Positions 43,511 through 52,038 of a DNA stretch of 64,000 nt are shown in pieces. Within the stretch, counting starts at the first letter, position 1. Every line of letters begins with the position of its first letter. Position numbers and translations under genes: made by a program. This DNA is from Rhizobium leguminosarum (lineage in GTDB: Bacteria; Pseudomonadota; Alphaproteobacteria; Rhizobiales; Rhizobiaceae), in the NCBI RefSeq assembly GCF_002953715.1, contig NZ_CP025012.1:4397001-4461000 (forward strand), in the 5' to 3' direction. A model generated the notes under the pieces. It was not told where the DNA came from and did no database searches. It saw only the letters and a list, made by a program, of their open reading frames with translations.

Positions 43511-44302
43511 ATGCCAAACCGCCGCCAATGGATGAAACTGGCAACCGCCGCGATCTCGGCCCTCTGGCTTGGCGCGACGGTGCTTTCGACGCCTGCCGCC
43601 GCAGCCGAAAAACTCACCATCTTTGCCGCGGCGAGCCTCAAGAATGCGCTCGACGCCGCCAATGCCGCCTGGACGAAGGAAAGCGGCAAGGAAGCCGTTG
43701 CCTCCTATGCGGCGAGCGGGGCGCTGGCCAAGCAGATCGAAAACGCCGCGCCCGCCGATGTCTTCATCGCGGCCGATCTCGATTGGATGGATTATGTCGC
43801 CAAGAAGAGCCTGATCAAGGCCGACACCCGCTCCAACCTGCTCGGTAACAAGATTGTGCTCGTTGCGGAAAAGGACAAGGCAAAATCGGTTGAGATCAAG
43901 CAAGGCTTCGATCTCGCCGGGCTTTTGGGTGACGGCAAGCTTGCCATGGGTGAGCCGAAATCCGTTCCGGCCGGCAAATACGGCATGGCCGCGCTCGAAA
44001 AGCTCGGCGTCTGGAAATCGGTCGAAACCAAGGTCGCCGCCGCCGAAAGCGTGCGCGCCGCCCTTGCCCTCGTCTCTCGCGGCGAAGCGCCTTATGGCAT
44101 CGTCTATAAGACGGATGCCGCGGCCGATAAGGATGTCGCCATCGTCGGCACATTCCCCGCCGATTCCCACCCGCCGATCATCTATCCGATCGCAATCCTC
44201 GCCGAGAGCAAGAACCCGGATGCATCAGCCTATCTCGACTTCCTGAAATCCGACAAGGCGGCCGCCATCTTCACGGCGCAGGGTTTCACCATCCTGAAAT
44301 GA
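43511..44302 (+). CDS. modA: molybdate-binding periplasmic protein
   Basis: A 263-residue binding protein with a long Sec signal (QWMKLATAAISALWLGATVL, then STPAAAA) and mature start EKLTIFAAASLKNALDAAN. ASLKNAL, AAASGALAKQI-like SGALAKQIENAAPADVFIAAD and GEAPYGIVYKTDA are ModA hallmarks, including the serine positions that bind the oxyanion. It captures molybdate or tungstate in the periplasm. GGGGAATAAATC precedes the ATG. First gene of modABC, with Mo-box-like sites upstream. Confidence 0.95.
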   Translation: MPNRRQWMKLATAAISALWLGATVLSTPAAAAEKLTIFAAASLKNALDAANAAWTKESGKEAVASYAASGALAKQIENAAPADVFIAADLDWMDYVAKKSLIKADTRSNLLGNKIVLVAEKDKAKSVEIKQGFDLAGLLGDGKLAMGEPKSVPAGKYGMAALEKLGVWKSVETKVAAAESVRAALALVSRGEAPYGIVYKTDAAADKDVAIVGTFPADSHPPIIYPIAILAESKNPDASAYLDFLKSDKAAAIFTAQGFTILK

Positions 44303-44380
44303 TCTAGGCCTGAAATGATCGGGGCCTCAAGGGATTGAAGGGCTGAAATGATTGCGGAATCGTCGGCCGCAGCTTAGCGT

Positions 44381-44410
44381 GAAGGCTCGCCTCGGCGAGC
44401 CTTCGATTTT
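44381..44410 (+). terminator. attenuator-like hairpin between modA and modB
   Basis: GAAGGCTCGCC, two bases, GGCGAGCCTTC is a perfect 11-bp stem followed by GATTTT, 19 bases before modB. It probably lowers modBC expression relative to modA. The preceding spacer contains three near-copies of CTGAAATGAT (44296, 44310, 44343). Confidence 0.7.
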
Positions 44411-44428
44411 CCAGGGAGACCGCTGCAT

Positions 44429-45130
44429 TTGGATATGTTGGGCTTGAGCAATGAGGAATGGACGGCGATCCTGCTCAGCCTGCGCGTCTCGATTGTCGCC
44501 ATGCTGGCGAGCCTGCCCTTCGGTATCCTCGTCGCCCTGCTGCTTGCCCGCGGCCGCTTCTGGGGCAAATCGGTGCTGAATGGCGTCGTTCATCTGCCGC
44601 TGATCCTGCCTCCGGTCGTCACCGGTTTTCTTCTCCTCATCCTGTTCGGCCGCCGCGGTCCGATCGGCAGCCTGCTCGACCAGTATTTCGGCATTGTTCT
44701 CTCCTTCCGCTGGACGGGTGCTGCACTGGCCTGCGCCGTCATGGCCTTTCCGCTAATGGTGCGCAGCATCCGCCTGTCGCTCGAGGCGGTCGACCGCAAG
44801 CTGGAAGAGGCGGCCGGAACGCTCGGCGCCGGCCCTGTCTGGGTCTTCCTGACGGTCACCCTGCCGCTGACCCTGCCCGGCATCATCGCCGGCATGATCC
44901 TTTCTTTTGCCAAGGCGATGGGCGAATTCGGCGCGACGATCACCTTCGTTTCCAACATTCCCGGCGAAACCCAGACGCTGTCGTCGGCGATCTACACCTT
45001 CACCCAGGTGCCGGGCGGCGATGCCGGTGCGCTCCGCTTGACGCTCGTCGCCGTCGTCATTTCCATGGCCGCCCTGCTCGCCTCCGAATTCCTCGCCCGT
45101 CTCGCCGGCCGGAGGATCGACCTGGAATGA
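44429..45130 (+). CDS. modB: molybdate ABC transporter permease
   Basis: A 233-residue inner-membrane permease with five or six helices and the EAA loop LEEAAGTLGAGPVWVFLTVT. The family segments HLPLILPPVVTGFLLL and GEFGATITFVSNIPGETQTL are clear. It forms the molybdate channel. The start TTG at 44429 is ten bases after GGGAG; ATG at 44435, two codons later, is the alternative. Its stop overlaps the modC start as ATGA. Confidence 0.95.
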   Translation: MDMLGLSNEEWTAILLSLRVSIVAMLASLPFGILVALLLARGRFWGKSVLNGVVHLPLILPPVVTGFLLLILFGRRGPIGSLLDQYFGIVLSFRWTGAALACAVMAFPLMVRSIRLSLEAVDRKLEEAAGTLGAGPVWVFLTVTLPLTLPGIIAGMILSFAKAMGEFGATITFVSNIPGETQTLSSAIYTFTQVPGGDAGALRLTLVAVVISMAALLASEFLARLAGRRIDLE

Positions 45131-46194
45131 CGCTGATCGTCGAGGCAAAACAGAGGCTCGGCGCCTTTTCGCTCGATGCCGCCTTCACCTCCGAGCGCGG
45201 CGTTACCGCGCTGTTCGGCCGCTCCGGCTCCGGCAAGACCTCGATGATCCGCATCATCGCCGGCCTCGCCCACCCGGACGAAGGTCGCGTCGTCCTCGAC
45301 GGCGAGGTCTTGACCGAAACCGCAACCGGCATCTTCGTCGCGAAACATCGCCGCCGCTTCGGTTATGTCTTCCAGGAGGCCCGGCTTTTCCCGCATCTCA
45401 GCATTCGCGCCAATCTCTCCTACGGCCGCTGGTTCGCGGCGAGACCGGCACACAGCGAGAGCTTCGATCACATCGTCGACCTGCTCGGCATCGAGACGCT
45501 GCTGGAGCGCAGCCCCTCAAAACTTTCCGGCGGCGAGAAGCAGCGCGTCGCCATCGGCCGCGCACTTCTCTCCTCGCCGCGCCTGCTGTTGATGGACGAG
45601 CCGCTCGCCGCCCTCGATGATGCGCGCAAGGCCGAGATCCTGCCTTATCTCCAGCGATTGCGCGACGAAACCGACATACCGATCGTCTATGTCAGCCATT
45701 CGATCGCCGAGGTGGCGCGGCTGGCAAACCAGGTCGTCGTCATGCGTGACGGCAAGGTGGAAGCGATAGGCCCTGCCATCGACATATTGAGCCGCCCCTC
45801 CACCGCCGCCGACCGGCGCGAGGCGGGTGCACTGCTGGAAGGCACGGTGGAAAGATTCGATGCGCGGCACCATCTATCGACGGTCGCGCTGAAATCTTGT
45901 CAGCTCCACATCCCGGGAGCCGCCCTTGCGCCCGGCAAAACGGTCCGCATCCGCATCCCCTCGCGCGATGTCATGGTGGCGACCGCAAGGCCCGAGGGGC
46001 TGAGCGCGCTGAATATCCTGGAAGCAAGGATAGACGGGATGTCGTCGACCGAGGACGGAACGGTGGAAATCCGGCTCGATTGCGGCGGCGATATCATTCT
46101 TTCCCGGATCACGACATTGTCCTGCGAGCGTCTGGATCTTCGACCGGGAAGGGCGGTCTTCGCCGTCATCAAGACAGTTGCCCTGGAGGCCTGA
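45127..46194 (+). CDS. modC: molybdate ABC transporter ATP-binding protein
   Basis: A 355-residue ABC ATPase. Walker A GRSGSGKTS, signature LSGGEKQR, Walker B LLMDEPLAALD and YVSHSIAEV are present. The C-terminal 130 residues (from about 230) form a MOP/TOBE-type domain that binds molybdate, as in ModC. It energises ModB. The start is coupled to modB by ATGA overlap. The gene ends directly against the convergent modE stop codon. Confidence 0.95.
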   Translation: MTLIVEAKQRLGAFSLDAAFTSERGVTALFGRSGSGKTSMIRIIAGLAHPDEGRVVLDGEVLTETATGIFVAKHRRRFGYVFQEARLFPHLSIRANLSYGRWFAARPAHSESFDHIVDLLGIETLLERSPSKLSGGEKQRVAIGRALLSSPRLLLMDEPLAALDDARKAEILPYLQRLRDETDIPIVYVSHSIAEVARLANQVVVMRDGKVEAIGPAIDILSRPSTAADRREAGALLEGTVERFDARHHLSTVALKSCQLHIPGAALAPGKTVRIRIPSRDVMVATARPEGLSALNILEARIDGMSSTEDGTVEIRLDCGGDIILSRITTLSCERLDLRPGRAVFAVIKTVALEA

Positions 46195-46572
46195 TCAGCC
46201 GCGCTCGCCCTGCTGCAGGTTGCGCTTGCCCTCGAGCCAGGCGAGATCGTCGGCAAGGCTCGTGCGCATCGTCCTTTCCATCCGGCGGAAACGCCCGAGC
46301 AATTCCTCGCCGAACGGCGTCAGCGCCGCGCCGCCGCCCTTCTGCCCGCCGCGCTGCGATTCCACCACCTGTTCGTTAAACATCCGGTTCATCTCGCTGA
46401 CCAGCAGCCATGCCCGCCGATAGGACATGTCCATCGCCCGCCCCGCCGCCGAGATCGATCCGGTCTGGCGGATATGCTCCAGCAGTTCCATCTTGCCATG
46501 GCCGAGACGATCCTCATCCGGGAAGCTGATTCGCAGGACGGGCACGAGTGTTTTTGCGGCTGAGTCGGTCAT
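46195..46572 (-). CDS. modE: ModE-type winged helix-turn-helix regulator, DNA-binding domain only
   Basis: A 125-residue protein: PVLRISFPDEDRLGHGKMEL, then HIRQTGSISAAGRAMDMSYRRAWLLVSEMNRMF, the ModE/LysR-like winged helix with the highly typical SISAAGRAMDMSYRRAW. It stops after about 120 residues, so the C-terminal di-MOP molybdate-binding domain of E. coli ModE is missing. How it senses molybdate is therefore open. It is convergent with modC and shares no base with it; the two stops are adjacent. The start is ATG at 46570-46572, with weak ribosome-binding support. Two Mo-box-like sites lie upstream of modA. Confidence 0.85.
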   Translation of the reverse strand: MTDSAAKTLVPVLRISFPDEDRLGHGKMELLEHIRQTGSISAAGRAMDMSYRRAWLLVSEMNRMFNEQVVESQRGGQKGGGAALTPFGEELLGRFRRMERTMRTSLADDLAWLEGKRNLQQGERG

Positions 46573-46772
46573 TGAATCTGGAGATCGTGGAATTTGCCGC
46601 ACTTTACGCTGCGGCATGGAAACTGTACACCGCCCGCACGAGGCCGCCCCGGCAGTCAAATACTTCAATTCGAACGGCAGATCGGATTTTCGGCCGTTCC
46701 GTACCTTAGCATGTCTTGAAACATTAATGGTTTGATGCCTATCTTAACCATGATCCGATCTCGATCGGATCT

Positions 46773-47225
46773 GTGTTGTGCATAGTTTGTCATTCCAGGA
46801 AAGGGAAAGCACTGACAACAGTACACGCCAAGGGAAAAACGTTCGCCGTTATCCCGAAGAGTGCGGAACGTGGCGCCGATGCCGCCGCCCGTGCCCTAGA
46901 AACCGTCCTCGCCAGCCTCGAGGACTCCAAAGCTGAAGATATCGTCACCATCGACATTGCCGGAAAATCGGCGCTGGGAGACTACATGATCGTCGTCTCC
47001 GGCCGCTCCAACAGGCATGTCATGGCGATCTCGGATCACCTGCTCACAGATCTTAAGGACGACGGCCTCGGTACGGCCCGCGTCGAAGGTCAGGAAGGCG
47101 GCGATTGGGTCCTGATCGACACCGGTGACATTATCGTTCACGTGTTCCGTCCCGAAATCCGCGAGTTCTACAACATCGAAAAGATGTGGGCGGCTCCGGA
47201 TATGGATGAAGAAACACGGCACTGA
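46773..47225 (+). CDS. rsfS: ribosomal silencing factor RsfS
   Basis: Up to 150 residues. The RsfS/Iojap domain shows SAERGADAAARALETVLASLED, DIVTIDIAGKSALGDYMIVV, SGRSNRHVMAISDHL and GDWVLIDTGDIIVHVFRPEIREFYNIEKMW. RsfS binds L14 and keeps the 50S subunit from joining 30S in starvation. The listed start is GTG at 46773. However, AGGAAAGGG lies six bases before an in-frame CTG at 46812 that would give LTTVHAKGKTFAV, and the residues before it look unconserved. The true start may therefore be the rare CTG. The pair with rlmH is a common arrangement. Confidence 0.92.
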   Translation: MLCIVCHSRKGKALTTVHAKGKTFAVIPKSAERGADAAARALETVLASLEDSKAEDIVTIDIAGKSALGDYMIVVSGRSNRHVMAISDHLLTDLKDDGLGTARVEGQEGGDWVLIDTGDIIVHVFRPEIREFYNIEKMWAAPDMDEETRH

Positions 47226-47343
47226 CAGGCGTGCCGGCATCTTGTCCGGCGCCTGAGACGTGGCATTGGCTGGCCGGAAAACATCACAAACCGGCCGGTG
47301 GCGTAGTGTGCGCCCGAAGTGCCGCATGAGCGGGAGCGGATGA

Positions 47344-47826
47344 ATGCGTATAGGTCTTTTTGCGGTGGGACGGCTGAAGTCCGGCCCCGAAAAGGATCTT
47401 GCCGCCCGTTATTTCGACCGTTTCGCCAAGGCCGGCCCTGCCGTCGGCCTCGAACTTACCCGTGTTGCCGAAGTTGCCGAAAGCCGGGCCTCCAATGCGG
47501 AGACCCGCAAGCGCGAAGAGGCGGCGATGCTTTTGAAATCGCTTGCCGATGGCAGCATCCTCATTCTTCTCGATGAACGCGGCAAGGCGCTTGACAGCGA
47601 AGCCTTCGCAAACCTGCTCGGCTCCTATCGCGACCAGGGCAAACGCGAGCTGACCATCGCGATCGGCGGTGCCGACGGCCTCGATCCCTCGCTTTACGAC
47701 CGTGCCGACGCCACGCTGTGCCTGGGCAAGATGACTTGGCCGCACCAGCTCGTGCGCACGCTGATCGCCGAGCAGCTCTATCGTGCCGTCACCATCCTGT
47801 CCGGCCACCCTTATCACCGCGTCTGA
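47344..47826 (+). CDS. rlmH: 23S rRNA (pseudouridine1915-N3)-methyltransferase RlmH
   Basis: A 160-residue SPOUT methyltransferase: MRIGLFAVGRLKSGPEKDLA, LDERGKALDSEAFANLLGSY, FAIGGADGL-like IAIGGADGLDPSLY and the C-terminal knot ATLCLGKMTWPHQLVRTLIAEQLYRA..GHPYHR. It methylates pseudouridine 1915 of 23S rRNA in mature 70S ribosomes. CGGGAGCGG precedes the ATG. It follows rsfS in the same direction. Confidence 0.96.
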   Translation: MRIGLFAVGRLKSGPEKDLAARYFDRFAKAGPAVGLELTRVAEVAESRASNAETRKREEAAMLLKSLADGSILILLDERGKALDSEAFANLLGSYRDQGKRELTIAIGGADGLDPSLYDRADATLCLGKMTWPHQLVRTLIAEQLYRAVTILSGHPYHRV

Positions 47827-47983
47827 TGCCGCGTCGGCCTGATGTGTCGGCAATGCGTCGGCCAATGCGTCGCAATGTCACGCAGCCGTGTTTGCCTGAC
47901 GCTCCGTTCTCCTGCAAACGTTATGGCAAAGCGCATCAAATCAGCTTAGTCTCCGCGCGACTTGAGAAAGTGCCCCAACACGC

Positions 47984-49414
47984 ATGACGAGAACATCCAT
48001 TAGGCGACACCGCATGATCCTCCCGGCTATCGCGGCCGGCGTCGGTGTCGCGGTGATTGTCGTGTCGGCAAATCCGTTCATCGTCCGAGCACAGGATGCT
48101 ACGCCCGAGGCGGCACAATCTGCCCCGCAGCCGGCAGCCGAGCCGCCGCCACCCGATCCGGCCGCCGAACTCGCCGCCAAGCGTGACCAGACCCGTGCCG
48201 AACTCGAAAGCCTGTCGAAGACGATCAGCCTCTCCACTGACAAGGTGAGCGCACTTCAGCAGAGCATCGCCGATCTGGAAAAGAGCACGGAAAGCATCCG
48301 CCAGGCACTGATCGATTCCGCCGGCCGCCGCAAGGCGCTCGAAAAGCAGATCCTCGAAAGCGAGAAGAAGCTTGCCGATCTCGGCGTCAAGGAGGATGGC
48401 ATCCGCCGTTCCCTGCACGAGCGCCGCGGCCTGCTGGCCGAGGTGCTGGCAGCGCTCCAGCGCATGGGCCGCAACCCGCCGCCGGCTTTGCTCGTCACCC
48501 CCGATGACGCGCTCGCCTCCGTGCGCAGCGCCATTCTGCTTGGCGCCGTCGTGCCCGGCATCCGCAAGGAGACCGACAAGCTTGCCGCAGACCTCGCAAG
48601 CCTCGCCGCATTGCAAACTGCAAGCGCTGCCGAGAAGGCCTCCCTGACCGGGACGATGACTGATGGCATCGAGGAAGAGCGGCGCATGGACCTGCTGCTT
48701 GCCGAAAACGACAAGCTCAGCCGCAGCAATGCCGCCGAACTCGGGGCCGAAAGGAAACGTTCCGAGGAACTGGCAGGCAAAGCGACCAGCCTCGAAGGCC
48801 TCGTCGCCTCGATGGAATCCGAGATCGCTTCGGTGCGGGATGCTGCCGCTGCCGCCCGCCAGGCGGAGGAGAACCGCAAGCTTATGACGGACGAGCAGCG
48901 CGCCCAGGCCAAGGCGCTTGCCGACAGCGGCGTGCCCGATAAAAACCGCATTGCGCCCGCATATCCCTTCGGAGAATTGAAGGCGAAAATGGAGGTGCCC
49001 GTTGCGGGCGATATCCTGCGCCAGTTCGGCGATGCCGACGGCACCGGGCACGAGGCCATGGGAATGACGGTCGCCACCAATCCAGAGACAGTGGTGACGG
49101 CGCCTGCGGATGGCCTGGTGGTTTTCGCCGGCGCATTTCGCAGTTACGGCCAGATGATCATCCTCGACGCGGGCGATGGGTACCACCTGGTTCTCTCGGG
49201 AATGGATACGATCAATACCCGTCAGGGAAAATTCGTTTTCTCCGGCGAGCCACTTGCCGTGATGGGCGCAAAAAGAGTGGCAAGCGCAACTGCATTGGCG
49301 CTGGAAACGAACCGGCCAACGCTTTACATTGAATTTCGAAAGGACGGTAAACCGGTCGATTCCCGGCCGTGGTGGACCGCCAAAGACACTGGAAAGGCAC
49401 GCAATGATTCGTAG
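47984..49414 (+). CDS. envC: EnvC-like murein hydrolase activator (degenerate LytM domain)
   Basis: A 476-residue protein with an N-terminal membrane or signal segment (LPAIAAGVGVAVIVVSANPF) and a long coiled coil (about 60-290, RDQTRAELESLSKTISLSTD and later heptads). The C-terminal LytM/M23 fold keeps AYPFGELKAKMEVPVAGDIL, VTAPADGLVVFAGAFRSYG and GDGYHLVLSGM. Catalytic His-x3-Asp is replaced by HEAMGMTV and the final HxH by YIEFRKDG, so it should be an activator rather than an enzyme, like EnvC for amidases in septal wall splitting. It overlaps ctpA by 11 bases. Confidence 0.88.
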   Translation: MTRTSIRRHRMILPAIAAGVGVAVIVVSANPFIVRAQDATPEAAQSAPQPAAEPPPPDPAAELAAKRDQTRAELESLSKTISLSTDKVSALQQSIADLEKSTESIRQALIDSAGRRKALEKQILESEKKLADLGVKEDGIRRSLHERRGLLAEVLAALQRMGRNPPPALLVTPDDALASVRSAILLGAVVPGIRKETDKLAADLASLAALQTASAAEKASLTGTMTDGIEEERRMDLLLAENDKLSRSNAAELGAERKRSEELAGKATSLEGLVASMESEIASVRDAAAAARQAEENRKLMTDEQRAQAKALADSGVPDKNRIAPAYPFGELKAKMEVPVAGDILRQFGDADGTGHEAMGMTVATNPETVVTAPADGLVVFAGAFRSYGQMIILDAGDGYHLVLSGMDTINTRQGKFVFSGEPLAVMGAKRVASATALALETNRPTLYIEFRKDGKPVDSRPWWTAKDTGKARNDS

Positions 49415-50726
49415 GGCTTCTCTTGTTCTGGTCGGCGCATTGATGGGTGCGACCGCAATGAGCGTCATTTACTCGGCGGGTGTGCCGGCAGAAGCGGCCG
49501 GATCCTCGACATACAAGGAACTTTCGGTTTTCGGAGATGTCTTCGAGCGTGTGCGTGCGCAATATGTGACGCCGCCTGCTGAAGACAAGCTGATCGAGAA
49601 CGCCATCAACGGCATGCTCTCCTCGCTCGATCCGCATTCGAGCTACATGAATGCGAAGGACGCCGAGGACATGCGCACCCAGACCAAGGGTGAGTTCGGC
49701 GGCCTCGGCATCGAAGTCACGATGGAAGACGAACTCGTCAAGGTCATTACCCCGATCGACGATACGCCGGCCGCCAAGGCCGGCGTTCTCGCCGGCGACT
49801 ACATCTCCGAGATCGACGGCCAGTCCGTGCGCGGCCTGAAGCTGGAAGACGCCGTCGAGAAGATGCGTGGCGCCGTCAACACGCCGATCAAGCTGACGCT
49901 GATCCGCAAGGGTGCCGACAAGCCGATCGAGCTGACGATCGTCCGTGACGTCGTTGCCGTCCAGGCAGTCAAGTCGCGTGTCGAGGACGATGTCGGTTAT
50001 CTCCGCATCATCTCCTTCACCGAGAAGACCTATCCTGACATGGAAAAGGCGATCAAGAAGATCAAGGACACCGTTCCGGCCGACAAGCTGAAGGGTTATG
50101 TTCTCGACCTGCGCCTCAATCCGGGCGGTCTGCTCGACCAGGCGATCAACGTCTCCGATGCCCTGCTGCAGCGCGGCGAAGTCGTTTCGACCCGCGGCCG
50201 CAATCCGGATGAAACCCGCCGCTTCAATGCCGGCCCGGGCGACCTGACGGATGGCAAGCCGGTGATCGTGCTGATCAACGGCGGTTCGGCTTCCGCATCG
50301 GAAATCGTCGCCGGCGCTCTTCAGGATCTGCGCCGTGCCACCGTTCTCGGCACGCGCTCCTTCGGCAAGGGTTCTGTCCAGACGATCATCCCGCTCGGCG
50401 AAAACGGCGCGCTGCGCCTGACCACGGCGCTCTACTACACGCCGTCGGGCCGCTCGATCCAGGGTACCGGCATCACCCCCGACATCAAGGTCGAGGAACC
50501 GCTGCCGCAGGAACTGCAGGGCAAGATGGTGACCGAAGGCGAATCCAGCCTGCGCGGTCACATCAAGGGCCAGAGCGAGACGGACGAAGGTTCGGGTTCT
50601 GTTGCCTACGTCCCGCCCGACCCGAAGGACGACGTTCAGCTGAACTACGCGCTCGACCTTCTGCGCGGCAAGAAGACCGATCCGGCCTTCCCGCCGAATC
50701 CTGACAAGGCCGTCGTCGCCAAGTAA
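49404..50726 (+). CDS. ctpA: carboxy-terminal processing protease CtpA (S41)
   Basis: A 440-residue periplasmic protease with signal RRASLVLVGALMGATAMSVI. A PDZ domain (GEFGGLGIEVTMEDELVKVI, about 95-175) is followed by the S41 catalytic domain with serine in NGGSASASEIVAGAL and lysine in RSFGKGSVQT. It processes or degrades periplasmic and membrane proteins with defined C-termini. The start ATG at 49404, with GGAAAGG upstream, lies inside envC; an earlier frame start within envC was rejected. The envC-ctpA pair is widely conserved and links amidase activation and wall proteolysis. Confidence 0.95.
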   Translation: MIRRASLVLVGALMGATAMSVIYSAGVPAEAAGSSTYKELSVFGDVFERVRAQYVTPPAEDKLIENAINGMLSSLDPHSSYMNAKDAEDMRTQTKGEFGGLGIEVTMEDELVKVITPIDDTPAAKAGVLAGDYISEIDGQSVRGLKLEDAVEKMRGAVNTPIKLTLIRKGADKPIELTIVRDVVAVQAVKSRVEDDVGYLRIISFTEKTYPDMEKAIKKIKDTVPADKLKGYVLDLRLNPGGLLDQAINVSDALLQRGEVVSTRGRNPDETRRFNAGPGDLTDGKPVIVLINGGSASASEIVAGALQDLRRATVLGTRSFGKGSVQTIIPLGENGALRLTTALYYTPSGRSIQGTGITPDIKVEEPLPQELQGKMVTEGESSLRGHIKGQSETDEGSGSVAYVPPDPKDDVQLNYALDLLRGKKTDPAFPPNPDKAVVAK

Positions 50727-50735
50727 TCGATCCCC

Positions 50736-50764
50736 TCAAGGCCGGGCACCTCGCCCGGCCTTGA
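50736..50764 (+). terminator. hairpin after ctpA
   Basis: TCAAGGCCGGGC, five bases, GCCCGGCCTTGA forms a 12-bp stem nine bases after the ctpA stop codon, followed by CCCTTTCTG. The T-tract is weak, so termination may be partial, allowing read-through into the YibQ-like gene. Confidence 0.65.
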
Positions 50765-50803
50765 CCCTTTCTGCTGTTTCCCGGTTTTGGAGCGGGCGAA
50801 AAA

Positions 50804-52000
50804 TTGGGAACGGACCTGCATACGCCTCTGGGCCGCAACCGCAAAACCGGCCGCAAGCGTCCGAGTTTTCTGCGCCTGGGCCGCATCGCCGCCAGTCTTT
50901 GCCTTTTCGCCATAGGCGGCTTTTCCCTCTATACGGCATTTCGCGGCGATGGGCTCGAACGCACCAAACCGCCGGCGGCCGAACAAGCCGCAACGCCCCC
51001 TTCCAATACGCCTCAACCGCCGACGGCCGCAGCGGACCAAACGGGCGACGGTATGCCCCGCGCCGACCCGCGCTCGGGCGCCAATGTCGAGCAGATGCTC
51101 ACCGGTGACGGCTCGGTCGTCACCAAATACAGCCCCCGCCCGCGCGACGGCGGCGGGCCGGTGCTGGTCGACGCCATGCAGATCGGCCAGGATCCGCGCA
51201 TGGCAGCCCAGCCCAATGACGCGCTGCTCGAAGAGACGCCTTTTGGCAGGCTGCCGATCATCGGCTCCGATGGCCGTCGGCCGATGGATCAATATGCGCG
51301 TCCCTCGTCCGGCGCGCGTGGCGTCCGTATCGCCATCGTCGTCAGCGGCCTCGGGCTCAGCCAGACCGGAACGCAGCGCGCCATCGCCGAACTGCCGGAG
51401 GAAATTACCTTCGCTTTCGCCGCAAGCGGCAACAGCCTGCAGCGCTGGATGCAGGAGGCTCGCCGCGGCGGTCACGAGATCCTCCTGCAAGTGCCGCTCG
51501 AGCCTTTTGATTATCCGGCGAACGATCCAGGCCCCGAAACGCTTTTGACCACCAAGTCGGCCGCCCGCAACATCGAGAACCTGCACAAGGCGATGGGCGA
51601 GATCACCAACTATACCGGCGTCATGAATTATCTCGGTGGCCGTTTCCTGTCTGATCCCACCGCCATGGAGCCTGTCATGCGCGACATCGGCAAGCGCGGG
51701 TTGCTGTTTCTCGACGATGGTACATCAGCGCAGTCGAAGACGGCGGCGATCGCCAAGGGAACCGAACTGCCCTATGCCTTCGCCGACCTGCAGCTCGACG
51801 GCCAGCTTGATATCAATGCCGTCCTGAAGAAGCTCGACGAACTCGAGCGCATTGCCCGCAAGAACGGACAGGCGATCGGCGTCGCCTCGGCTTTTGATGA
51901 GAGCGTTGACGCCATCGCCAAATGGAGCGAGGAGGCTGCGATGCGCGGCATCGAGATTGTCGGCGTTGCCGCCCTTTCCAACGACCCCAGGAATCCTTGA
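50804..52000 (+). CDS. divergent polysaccharide deacetylase (YibQ/DUF610) family protein
   Basis: A 398-residue protein with a basic N-terminus, one membrane anchor (IAASLCLFAIGGFSLYTAF, about 28-47), a Pro/Ala-rich linker, and a periplasmic domain from about 165 (VRIAIVVSGLGLSQTGTQRA, PLEPFDYPANDPGPETLL, GVMNYLGGRFLSDPTAMEPV). This is the YibQ-type divergent polysaccharide deacetylase fold, where the NodB metal ligands are not all kept. It may act on peptidoglycan beside EnvC and CtpA, a grouping conserved in proteobacteria. The start is TTG at 50804 with GGAGCGGGCG before it. Activity is unproven. Confidence 0.85.
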   Translation: MGTDLHTPLGRNRKTGRKRPSFLRLGRIAASLCLFAIGGFSLYTAFRGDGLERTKPPAAEQAATPPSNTPQPPTAAADQTGDGMPRADPRSGANVEQMLTGDGSVVTKYSPRPRDGGGPVLVDAMQIGQDPRMAAQPNDALLEETPFGRLPIIGSDGRRPMDQYARPSSGARGVRIAIVVSGLGLSQTGTQRAIAELPEEITFAFAASGNSLQRWMQEARRGGHEILLQVPLEPFDYPANDPGPETLLTTKSAARNIENLHKAMGEITNYTGVMNYLGGRFLSDPTAMEPVMRDIGKRGLLFLDDGTSAQSKTAAIAKGTELPYAFADLQLDGQLDINAVLKKLDELERIARKNGQAIGVASAFDESVDAIAKWSEEAAMRGIEIVGVAALSNDPRNP

Positions 52001-52038
52001 GAGGAATTCCTGAGAATAGTTCCTGAACGGAGAAGAAG

